This document shows, piece after piece, positions 1 through 5,365 of a DNA stretch of 5,397 bases (position 1 is its first letter; every line of letters begins with the position of its first letter). The notes beneath the pieces were generated by a model. That model had not been told where the DNA came from, did not search any database, and worked only from the letters and a program-made list of their open reading frames with translations. The DNA is from an uncultured Clostridium sp. GTDB taxonomy: Bacteria > Bacillota > Clostridia > TANB77 > CAG-508. A program made the position numbers and the translations under genes. The DNA lies in the NCBI GenBank assembly GCA_947062645.1, contig CAMSQT010000093.1, positions 1 to 5,397 on the forward strand, in the 5' to 3' direction.

Positions 1-33
1 ACACTCTTTCCCTACACGACGCTCTTCCGATCT
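1..33 (+). other. Illumina Read 1 adapter (technical sequence)
   Basis: These bases match the Illumina TruSeq/universal Read 1 adapter exactly, from ACACTCTTTCCCTAC through to GCTCTTCCGATCT. They are not part of the organism. Native sequence begins at base 34. The adapter supplies the last seven apparent codons (the first of them using two native bases) and the TAG stop of the gene that runs off this end. Confidence 0.99.
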
Positions 34-3000
34 ACACTACATTTTTCAACTCTACTACCACTTAATCTTCCTGCTATTGGTCCAAATGTATAGAATTGGC
101 TATAAGTAGAAATGGTTGAATTTTTGATGTGGACATTGCTAACAACTGTTTTACTGTAAATTTCATTGGCAATAAATCCTTTTTGCCATGAACCTACTTT
201 GCTTGTTATATAAGCATTTTCTATCACAAGGTTTTTAATGGTTGCTCTTTCTATTTCGTTAAATATTGGTTTTTGTAAATTGTAGATGGTATGCCCATTT
301 CCATTAATGGTTCCTTCAAACATGCCATCTCCAAAATAGGTTAAGGAATCTACTTCATATTCAGAAGCATCATAATCTTTGGTTAGGTTAAAGGTTTTTG
401 TTGGATATTGTCTCATTTGATAAAGTAAGTCTTCAAAAGATTCATTTTTTACATAAGAACCTGTATTTCCCATAACACCAAAAGGTACTTCTACTTTTGC
501 TTGTCTTTCGTCTCCTTTGTAGATGATCGTATTTTCTACATCTAATTCTAAAATAACTTTTCTTTGCTCAATTCTACAAGATTTTATATTGGCATGCATA
601 TCTGGCATATTTTTCATTTTTACTTTTGCTACATAATTTTCTGGATTTTCAATTATTTCATTACTATCAATGTTCTTTACTTCCATTGGAAATCCATAAT
701 ATATATGGTATAACCTAACATCTTGTATATCTTTTAGTTGGATTTTTCGTTCTGTAAAATCAATTTCTTCTTGTAATAATATTTGTTCTTGGTATTCATT
801 TTCTCCAGTTCCTAAAGCATTGGTATCTAGGTCATAATTAGCCTTTACTTTAATGTTATAGTATTCACTATCTATTTTTTCAAATGTAATTTGATTATTG
901 CCTACTACTAAATTTTGTGTTTTGATTTCATTTTTATGGTCATCCAAAATTACAATGGTTCCATTTGAGATAGTTGTTTCTATGTCATTTAGGTTAAAGC
1001 TTGCCACTACCTTATTTTTGTCAGTATCGTCTTCTTTGTATCCAAAACTGGTAATGGTTGGTTTTTCTTTTAATACTTCGATTTTTATTTTTTGTTCTGG
1101 TTCTACGTCTAAAAATCTCTTATTGTTTAATATAATGGTTTCTAATTTGTATTCTTTTACACCACTTTCTTCTAGTCCTGCTAATTTAGTGGTATAAATA
1201 TTAGTTCCTTCTGTGTGTGTTAATACATATTCTTTGCCATCTATGATTGCTTTTTCTGGTAAGAAACTGGTTGCATTGGTGCAATTAAAGCTTAGGGTAA
1301 TTTCTTCGTTTTTCTCAAAATATTTTGTGTCTTTTTCTTTGTTTGCTGTTTTTAGGTCACTTACTTGTAGGTTATAGTCACCAACTAGCATAATTTTTGC
1401 TTCTCGAATGACTTGATTTTCTTCTATGTTTTCGTCACCTTCTGGATAACGATTATAGTTTGCAATAAATCTTGCTGTATATTCTTTGTCAATTTCTACA
1501 TTTTCGAAAAGTACTCTTCCATGTTCGCCATCTCTTTCGATGGTTGGTTCTTGGATTACTTGCTCTGGATTTCCATCCACTGCTGGTTTTACTAATTGTA
1601 CTTTTCCTGTGATAAAGCTATTATCTGGGTCTACTAATGTAAAGGTTACCGTTACTTGATTGTTAGCTAGGTTATCTTCTTGTTTAATTTCTTCGATTTT
1701 TGGTAGGTCTTTTAATACAGTTACTTCTATAGTATTTTCTACAATTGCTTCGGTTTGGTCAGCAAAAATGATTTTACTAGCTGTTAACGCTAATACTTTT
1801 GCTTCTTCTCCTACTTCTGTAATTATTTCATAGGTTCCATTGGCTACTTTGGTAGCAATACAATCTAGGTTATTAACACGAATTTTTGCAACTTCACTTT
1901 CACTGTTGGTTTCTATTTCATATGTGATTTTTACAGTTTCTTTCTTTTCTAATGTGGTTGGTTCTACTTTTGCATTTTTTATGGTTGCAAAACGATTTGC
2001 TGTAATTTCTTTTTCAAATAGAACACTGTCTGTTATGATATGGTCTTCTGTTTCTTGGTAAGTTGCAATTACTTTAATAATGTAACTATCTGTTGTTTGG
2101 GTGTTAAAGATTTTTTCTATGTTTCCATTTTCTATTTCTTCTGTTGTTATGTCTTGACTTGCTATGATATTTTCTCCACTATCATAAAGTACTACTTTGG
2201 CTGATTGAATTGATTTTGCTTCATCTTCTATGTGGAAGGTTACTTTAATATTTTTTTCTTGTACATTTTCTTCTGCTTTTAGGTCAGATACAACTGGTTT
2301 TTGTGCATCAATTGTAATGGTTACTGTATTTCCTGTCTCTAATACAATTTCTTTTCCGTTTTTTAATTTTACTTTTTCAATGGTAATGGTATTTTCTCCT
2401 ATTTGTTCTAATCCATCGATGGTTGCTACATAACGGTCTTCTTGTTTGGTTACTTCATATTGTTTGTTATTTACCGTTATTGTACTTGGCTCAAAGTTTG
2501 AACTACCAGTGTTTTCATAAGCAATATTGGTACTGTCAAATTGAATGGTAATTGGTTCTTTTTTAGCAAATTTATTGCTTTCTTGACCATCCTTTAATGT
2601 ATGTATGTTGCTGATACTAAATTGGTAATCAAGTGCCATCGTAAATTCTTTGCTATAAACAAAAGATTCTCCTGTATATTCTTTTCCTTCGATAGGGTCT
2701 TTGGCAGCATTGTATGCTACATTGATAATAACACGGTAAGTTTTTCCGTCTTCTACAGGTACTTCTTGGCGATTTTCTCCTGCTGTTATGTTAGTTTGTG
2801 CCACTATTACTTCTGTTTCTTTTACTTGTGGTTCTAGTGTGTTTTGCATTTGTTCTGCTTGTGGTTCTATGTTTGCAATTTCATAAACGCTAAATTGTGC
2901 TGATGTGATGCTTTGTTCTTGATCTACTAGATTAAAGTTTATGTAGGCTTTTCCTTCAAAGGTTTCTTCTAATTTGTAACTATTTTCTTCTATATAAGGT

Positions 3001-3575
3001 TCTGCTTTTAAAACACATACAGAAATCGTATTATCTACTTTTACTTCTGCTCCTGTGTTTAAAATAACTTTATTTATGTGGTATTCTTGTTTTCCTGCTT
3101 GATTTCCTACATTTACTTTTATTTTGTAAGCTCCTGATTCGTTTTCCACATTTTGTTCTTGGTTGTTGATAACTATTTTTTCGATGCTTACATCTTGATA
3201 ATTTATCATGGCTCCAAATGTTATCTCAATTGTTTCACCTTTTTTTGGATAGTAATTTGGTGTATCCATATTGATTAATTCCACTGTATAATCTCTTTTG
3301 TTTTCTATCTTTTTAATTAAAAGTGAAAGGTCTGTTACCGTGATTTCTCCATCACCATTCATATCTGCATTTGTATGTTTTTCTTCTGGCAATTCTTGTA
3401 GATGAATTAGGTGTTTTTCTAATAGATTAACGTCACTATAATCTATAATGCCATCGTCATTTAATTCTCCCTTAGAAGAAATTACATTAGCAGCATAAAT
3501 AACACCTAAAGATAATATTAGGAATAGTGCTAAGCACATACTAATTTTACTAATTTTCCTCGTTTTTTCTTTCAT
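34..3575 (-). CDS. Secreted dockerin protein with four tandem two-domain repeats and an M26 (IgA1 protease/ZmpB)-like region; C-terminus missing
   Basis: This is the N-terminal fragment of a giant secreted protein; native residues are 1-1180. ATG at 3575 follows GGAGGAAG (3585-3592) at good spacing. Residues 1-29 form a signal peptide (basic start, hydrophobic core, VIYA-A). Residues 36-90 are a type I dockerin with two calcium loops (LNDDGIIDYSDV and DMNGDGEITVTDL). Residues 96-942 hold four copies of a beta-rich two-domain unit. Residues 943-1180 resemble the N-terminal region of M26 zinc metalloproteases: NPENYVAKVKMKNM, YVKNESFEDLLYQM, then FNLTKDYDASE, GTINGNGHTIYNL, a beta-helix-like stretch (ATIKNLVIENAYI, VVSNVHIKNSTI) and a GLUG-like FGPIAGRL. 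No HExxH zinc motif is present, because the frame enters adapter at base 33 and the apparent ending DRKSVV plus stop is adapter-encoded. It lies 48 bases after the cohesin gene and is probably co-transcribed with it. Dockerin and signal peptide are clear. The M26 link is by motif resemblance; a GLUG/beta-helix adhesin is the alternative. Confidence 0.85.
36..749 (-). other. M26 peptidase N-terminal-like region of the large protein (truncated)
   Basis: Residues 943-1180 break the repeat pattern. The order seen is a strand pair (IQLKDIQDVRLYHI), a NPENYVAKVKMKNMPDMHAN segment, a domain ending SYVKNESFEDLLYQMRQYP, the phrase TFNLTKDYDASEYEVDSLTY, GTINGNGHTIYNLQKPIFN, and repeating short strands ending at IAGRLSGSRVEKCS. 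The same order (NP-NY-KVKS, YTSF-DLV-AM, F-L-DLDASEV, F-GTL-G-HTIYNLKKPLF, VKDLDLKNVNI, VGGLVG) is the pattern I associate with the region before the zinc domain in streptococcal IgA1 protease and ZmpB. The window ends before the protease domain would start. Confidence 0.6.
750..3290 (-). repeat. Four tandem two-domain protein repeats (about 205-222 residues each)
   Basis: Residues 96-317, 318-527, 528-731 and 732-942 are diverged copies of one unit, with approximate boundaries. Each has a first beta domain ending in a strand such as HINKVILNTGAEVKV, TIEKVKLKNGKEIVL, TASKIIFADQTEAIV or KLETIILNNKRFLDV, then a junction (VLKAEPYI, IDAQKPVV, VLKDLPKI, VLKEKPTI). The second domain opens with a strand plus an acidic turn (YINFNLVDQEQSI, IKVTFHIEDEAKSI, VTVTFTLVDPDNSF, VVASFNLNDIETTI) and closes with YRVIINVAYN, YIIKVIATYQ, YTARFIANYN or YNIKVKANYD. 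The copies are too diverged to be recent DNA duplications. The fold is probably immunoglobulin-like. Similar repeats occur upstream of the catalytic part in proteins related to ZmpA/ZmpB/ZmpC. Confidence 0.75.
3306..3470 (-). other. N-terminal type I dockerin of the large repeat protein
   Basis: Residues 36-90 of the large protein form a duplicated EF-hand-like dockerin. The first loop reads GELNDDGIIDYSDVNLLEKH and the second ADMNGDGEITVTDLSLLIKK. In the first loop the usual opening Asp is Glu; the other calcium-ligand positions look canonical. Each loop is followed by a helix of the expected length. Dockerins bind cohesins, so this module should tether the mature protein to a cohesin-bearing partner outside the cell. 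Its place straight after the signal peptide is less common than a C-terminal dockerin. Confidence 0.88.
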
Positions 3576-3587
3576 AAGTATTTTCTT

Positions 3588-3592
3588 CCTCC
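3588..3592 (-). promoter_or_regulatory. Ribosome binding site of the large dockerin gene
   Basis: On the minus strand GGAGG (within GGAGGAAG, 3585-3592) precedes the ATG at 3575, with 9 bases between the extended motif and the start. This fixes the start immediately before the signal peptide. No promoter or terminator is convincing in the 48-base gap to the preceding gene, so translation is probably from a shared transcript. Confidence 0.8.
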
Positions 3593-3623
3593 ATTTTTAT
3601 TTTACAAATAATTATTTAAGGCT

Positions 3624-4553
3624 TTATTCTAGTTTTAGTAAGTCCAATAATATTAATTTCATTTGTGCTATGTCATTGATGTCAATTTCCATACTTCCAT
3701 CTACGTCTGCTGCTTTTAGTTTTATTCCTTCTAGTGCTGTTAAATCAAGTAGGTGTAGTTTTAATTCTGCTATATCGTTTATTCCAATTTCTCCATCACT
3801 GTCTGTATCTCCTATTACAACAAGTGTAAATTGTAAGGTTTTTCCTACTTTTATTTGGGTTCCTGTGGTGATAATTCCATCTTCTGCAAGTGGCATTCCT
3901 TCATGGTCTGTAAATACAATTTGTGGATCAGTTGTTACATTTTCTAATGTTACATTTTCTTTAAATTGTGCTACTGTTGTATTTGGTAAAATTCTTTCTA
4001 TATAGCCTCCTGCTATCGTATATTTAGTAGAAGTAATTTTTTCTGGTTTTGGTTCTTCTGGTTTTTCTGTTTGTTCTTCTATAATATTGATGGTTGCTTT
4101 TGTTTCTGCAATGGCAATATCTCTTTCTCCTTCTGAGGTTATGATATCTTTTATTTTAATGTCTGTGATGGTTGCTTTTACTTCTTGTTTGGTTTTTAGT
4201 GTAATGCTTACAATATCTTCTGGTTCTGTGCTACCTACCTTTTTGATGGCAACAAATTCTCCTGTTGCTTGATTGTACTGTAATTTTTCCCAATCATTTA
4301 AACATTGGAAATCTTCTTGTTTTACTTCTTCAAATATGTCTTTATTATACTCTAATGTTGCTTGGTAAGCATTTAGTCCATCCTTGATTTGTTGGTATTC
4401 ACTAAAATTTAAGGTAATGGTTACTTCTTCCCCTCCTTTTAGTTCATTTGTAGAAGCTTTTGCTTGTGCTTTTAGGTTAGCTGCTGCTAGTAAATTACTT
4501 GTTAGCAAGATTAATGCGATTAATCCTGTTAAAATAATCACTTTCTTTTTCAT
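3624..4553 (-). CDS. Secreted cohesin-dockerin adaptor (scaffoldin-like) protein
   Basis: This complete 309-residue secreted protein probably links dockerin-bearing proteins into a larger assembly. Residues 1-25 are a signal peptide (MKKKVIILTG, hydrophobic core, LLAAA). Residues 26-156 look like a cohesin: the opening strand with LKGGEEVTITLNF, then GLNAYQATLEYNKDIFEEV, then further strands through EDIVSITLKTK and DIAIAETKATINI. Residues 157-175 are an acidic Pro/Glu linker (EKPEEPKPEK). Residues 176-246 are a small module (YTIAGGYIERILPNTTVAQF to LQFTLVVIGD) of a type often preceding dockerins in gut Firmicutes. Residues 247-306 are a dockerin with loops DTDSDGEIGIND and DVDGSMEIDIND; the second has lost the usual Asp-Gly. 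Start ATG at 4553 has AAGGA at 4564-4568 and a strong promoter just upstream. A single cohesin plus a dockerin suggests an adaptor rather than a primary scaffold. It is first in a probable operon with the large dockerin protein. Confidence 0.88.
   Translation of the reverse strand: MKKKVIILTGLIALILLTSNLLAAANLKAQAKASTNELKGGEEVTITLNFSEYQQIKDGLNAYQATLEYNKDIFEEVKQEDFQCLNDWEKLQYNQATGEFVAIKKVGSTEPEDIVSITLKTKQEVKATITDIKIKDIITSEGERDIAIAETKATINIIEEQTEKPEEPKPEKITSTKYTIAGGYIERILPNTTVAQFKENVTLENVTTDPQIVFTDHEGMPLAEDGIITTGTQIKVGKTLQFTLVVIGDTDSDGEIGINDIAELKLHLLDLTALEGIKLKAADVDGSMEIDINDIAQMKLILLDLLKLE
3636..3815 (-). other. C-terminal dockerin of the adaptor protein, second calcium loop degenerate
   Basis: Residues 247-306 carry two loop-helix segments, GDTDSDGEIGINDIAELKLH and AADVDGSMEIDINDIAQMKL, separated by LLDLTALEGIKLK. 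The first loop is canonical (Asp249, Asp251, Asp253-Gly, Asp260). In the second, the usual Asp-Gly after Asp285-Gly is Ser287-Met288, so calcium binding may be weaker there. The two helices are nearly the same sequence, the usual sign of the internal dockerin duplication. Confidence 0.88.
4086..4478 (-). other. Cohesin domain of the adaptor protein
   Basis: Residues 26-156 have the cohesin layout: an early strand after a Gly-Gly turn (KGGEEVTITLNF), a Gly followed by the strand AYQATLEYNKDIFEEV (matching the family's L-YD...L-V core), a middle segment with EFVAIKKVG, and C-terminal strands ending TKATINII. The length of about 130 residues fits a cohesin. Its dockerin specificity cannot be read from the sequence. 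Confidence 0.78.
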
Positions 4554-4563
4554 ATTCTCTCAT

Positions 4564-4568
4564 TCCTT
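4564..4568 (-). promoter_or_regulatory. Ribosome binding site of the cohesin-dockerin gene
   Basis: AAGGA on the minus strand lies 10 bases before the ATG at 4553. It is weaker than the other sites in the window. Another ATG at 4563 is out of frame and would give only an overlapping reading, so 4553 is preferred because it opens a clean signal peptide. Confidence 0.6.
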
Positions 4569-4596
4569 TTCTTTTAAAATACTATTGTTCCTTACT

Positions 4597-4626
4597 ATTA
4601 TAGCATTTTGTTTTTTGCTACTTCAA
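4597..4626 (-). promoter_or_regulatory. Extended -10 promoter of the cohesin-dockerin operon
   Basis: On the minus strand there is a consensus TATAAT (4597-4602) preceded by TGC, giving an extended -10 box, and TTGAAG (4621-4626) as the -35 with an 18-base spacer. Transcription would start near 4590, giving a leader of about 36 bases before the ATG at 4553. It is the only strong promoter seen for the two dockerin genes. Confidence 0.75.
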
Positions 4627-4631
4627 GTGGC
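4617..4631. promoter_or_regulatory. Imperfect palindrome over the -35 box (possible operator)
   Basis: GCTACTTCAAGTGGC is a 7+1+7 inverted repeat with one mismatched pair, centred on the TTGAAG -35 box of the operon promoter. Its position would suit a repressor or activator site. A single short palindrome in AT-rich DNA can arise by chance, so the regulatory role is only a suggestion. Confidence 0.25.
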
Positions 4632-4757
4632 TTTTAGCTTTGTTGTTCTAGTGCTTTTTTGCTTTTCTTACGCATCCTCACTTTTGGCTGTTTTTTAATG
4701 TTTCTTTACAAGTTTATTAATTTTTGTTTACAATTATGAAATAGACTTTTATGTAAC

Positions 4758-4783
4758 AAAAAAGGAACTAGATAACTAGTTCC
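4758..4783 (-). terminator. Rho-independent terminator after the 43-residue gene
   Basis: Read on the minus strand, GGAACTAG, a TTAT loop and CTAGTTCC form a perfect 8-base-pair stem followed directly by six T's (4758-4763). It ends the transcript of the small acidic gene and separates it from the cohesin-dockerin operon, which has its own promoter. The TAG stop codon of the small gene (4776-4778) is within the stem. Confidence 0.88.
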
Positions 4784-4907
4784 CTTTCTCCGTTTCGGTA
4801 GAGGCTTCCGCTTCTTGCCTTAACTTTTCCTTTACACCTTCTACATCAACAGATGTATCATCTTCTATCTGTTGGAGTATTTCTGGTAAATCTTTCCCTT
4901 TGGTCAA
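4776..4907 (-). CDS. Small acidic protein of unknown function, 43 residues, TTG start
   Basis: I do not recognise this protein. It begins M(TTG)TKGKDLPEILQQIEDD and ends AEASTETEKGN. It has 12 acidic and 6 basic residues, no cysteine, no signal peptide and no membrane segment; the middle could form one amphipathic helix. The TTG start is chosen because a perfect AAGGAGG (4916-4922) lies 8 bases upstream. An in-frame GTG at 4916 overlaps the binding site and is unlikely. A complete expression unit supports it as a real gene: extended -10 promoter at 4980-4985, leader hairpin, consensus ribosome binding site, and a terminator that begins inside its stop codon region. It follows the DUF378 gene by 102 bases. 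Its short length and rare start codon would hide it from many gene callers. A leader peptide or a non-coding RNA is less likely, given the strong ribosome binding site. Confidence 0.72.
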   Translation of the reverse strand: MTKGKDLPEILQQIEDDTSVDVEGVKEKLRQEAEASTETEKGN

Positions 4908-4915
4908 TTTCTCCA

Positions 4916-4922
4916 CCTCCTT
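4916..4922 (-). promoter_or_regulatory. Consensus ribosome binding site that decides the TTG start
   Basis: AAGGAGG on the minus strand is a full match to the 16S anti-Shine-Dalgarno sequence and sits 8 bases before TTG at 4907. No ATG occurs at a suitable distance, so it argues for TTG initiation of the 43-residue protein. Confidence 0.8.
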
Positions 4923-4934
4923 GTGGAAAATGAC

Positions 4935-4955
4935 GACAGAATAAAAAATTCTGTC
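4935..4955 (-). promoter_or_regulatory. Leader hairpin upstream of the 43-residue gene
   Basis: GACAGAAT and ATTCTGTC form a perfect 8-base-pair stem around a five-base T loop (minus strand). It lies between the predicted transcription start (near 4973) and the ribosome binding site, ending 12 bases before AAGGAGG. It lacks a T-tract immediately after, so it is not a normal terminator. It could stabilise the mRNA 5' region or be a binding site; no known riboswitch is recognised. Confidence 0.5.
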
Positions 4956-4979
4956 TATGGTTTACTTTGCGTCTATATT

Positions 4980-5008
4980 ATTATAACACATTTTTTACAA
5001 AATAGCAA
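4980..5008 (-). promoter_or_regulatory. Extended -10 promoter of the 43-residue gene
   Basis: Minus-strand TATAAT (4980-4985) is preceded by TGT, an extended -10 arrangement, with TTGCTA (5003-5008) as the -35 box at a 17-base spacer. It lies just past the stop codon of the DUF378 gene (5010), so the small gene can be transcribed on its own as well as by read-through. Confidence 0.7.
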
Positions 5009-5009
5009 A

Positions 5010-5198
5010 TTAATCGTCAAATAATAATTTAATTCCCCAAATTCCAGAAACACCAACTAATCCATAGATAATTCTTGAAATTATTGTCATGTCTCCAAAA
5101 ATAGCTGCTACTAAGTTAAAATTAAAGATTCCTATTAGTCCCCAGTTGATAGCACCTATAATAATTAGGATTAAAGCGATTTTATCAATTATTTTCAT
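5010..5198 (-). CDS. DUF378 family small membrane protein
   Basis: This complete 62-residue protein belongs to the DUF378 family (YuzA-like), widespread in Firmicutes, whose biochemical role I do not know. The family signature is clear: MKIIDKIALILIIIGAINWG at the start, then LIGIFNFNLVAAIFG, then SRIIYGLVGVSGIWGI. Two hydrophobic segments (about residues 6-28 and 41-58) should form two membrane helices joined by a short polar turn (GDMTIIS); the C-terminus is LLFDD. Length is typical for the family. ATG at 5198 is preceded by AAGGAGG (5206-5212) at 7 bases. The gene has its own likely -10 box upstream and is followed closely by the promoter of the small acidic gene. Nothing links it functionally to the cohesin-dockerin genes beyond proximity. 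Confidence 0.92.
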   Translation of the reverse strand: MKIIDKIALILIIIGAINWGLIGIFNFNLVAAIFGDMTIISRIIYGLVGVSGIWGIKLLFDD

Positions 5199-5205
5199 TG
5201 TTTAC

Positions 5206-5212
5206 CCTCCTT
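5206..5212 (-). promoter_or_regulatory. Ribosome binding site of the DUF378 gene
   Basis: AAGGAGG on the minus strand, 7 bases before the ATG at 5198, is a full consensus site and confirms the start. Confidence 0.85.
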
Positions 5213-5260
5213 TTTTATATTAAATTGTTGTTTTGTTTAGTATGTGCCTTTTCTTAAAAA

Positions 5261-5289
5261 ATTATACATTGGAAATTTTTGCTTGAATT
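5261..5289 (-). promoter_or_regulatory. Probable promoter of the DUF378 gene
   Basis: A consensus TATAAT (5261-5266, minus strand) would give a start near 5254 and a leader of about 55 bases. The -35 region is poor (AATTCA at a 17-base spacer), but A-tracts directly upstream (about 5288-5302) could act as an UP element. Confidence rests on the -10 box and its position. Confidence 0.45.
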
Positions 5290-5323
5290 TTTTGTTTTTT
5301 TGTGATAATTTGTAATTAGAAAA

Positions 5324-5352
5324 TTGCCAAAAAGGTCCGTCCCTAATGGCAA
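5324..5352. other. Intergenic inverted-repeat element around GGTCCGTCCC
   Basis: TTGCCA (5324-5329) and TGGCAA (5347-5352) are perfect inverted repeats enclosing an unusually GC-rich core, GGTCCGTCCC (5334-5343), in otherwise AT-rich DNA. An inner AGG/CCT pair can extend the fold. On the minus strand the stem is followed by TTTTC, so it could be a weak terminator of an upstream gene outside the window. The core also resembles the GGGACGG-type dispersed intergenic repeats of Firmicutes that are linked to REP-associated transposases. Only one copy is present here, so repeat status is not shown. Confidence 0.4.
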
Positions 5353-5365
5353 AAAAGGAGTTTAG

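Noticed and set aside
898..2837. Several plus-strand open reading frames of 60-99 codons within the large dockerin gene
   Set aside because: They are antisense shadows of a clear minus-strand gene, lack good ribosome binding sites, and read as Ser/Phe/Val-rich complements of its sequence.
3606..3617. AAATAATTATTT palindrome between the two dockerin genes
   Set aside because: It is made only of A and T, has no GC stem or T-tract of a terminator, and such palindromes are expected by chance in this DNA.
3670..4698. Plus-strand open reading frames opposite the cohesin-dockerin gene, including a hydrophobic 104-codon one reaching into the promoter region
   Set aside because: They are mirror images of the Lys/Glu-rich coding strand and of T-rich intergenic DNA, and have no supported start or family signature.
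4690..4735. Possible second promoter on the minus strand (TTGTAA, 17 bases, TGTAAA)
   Set aside because: The -10 match is weak and the extended -10 promoter at 4597-4626 explains the operon better.
5354..5365. Plus-strand AAGGAG near the right end that might precede a rightward gene
   Set aside because: The adapter begins within a few bases, so no start codon or coding sequence can be seen.
34..5365. CRISPR array, tRNA, rRNA or known riboswitch
   Set aside because: No short direct repeats with regular spacers, cloverleaf, rRNA-like sequence or recognisable aptamer was found.
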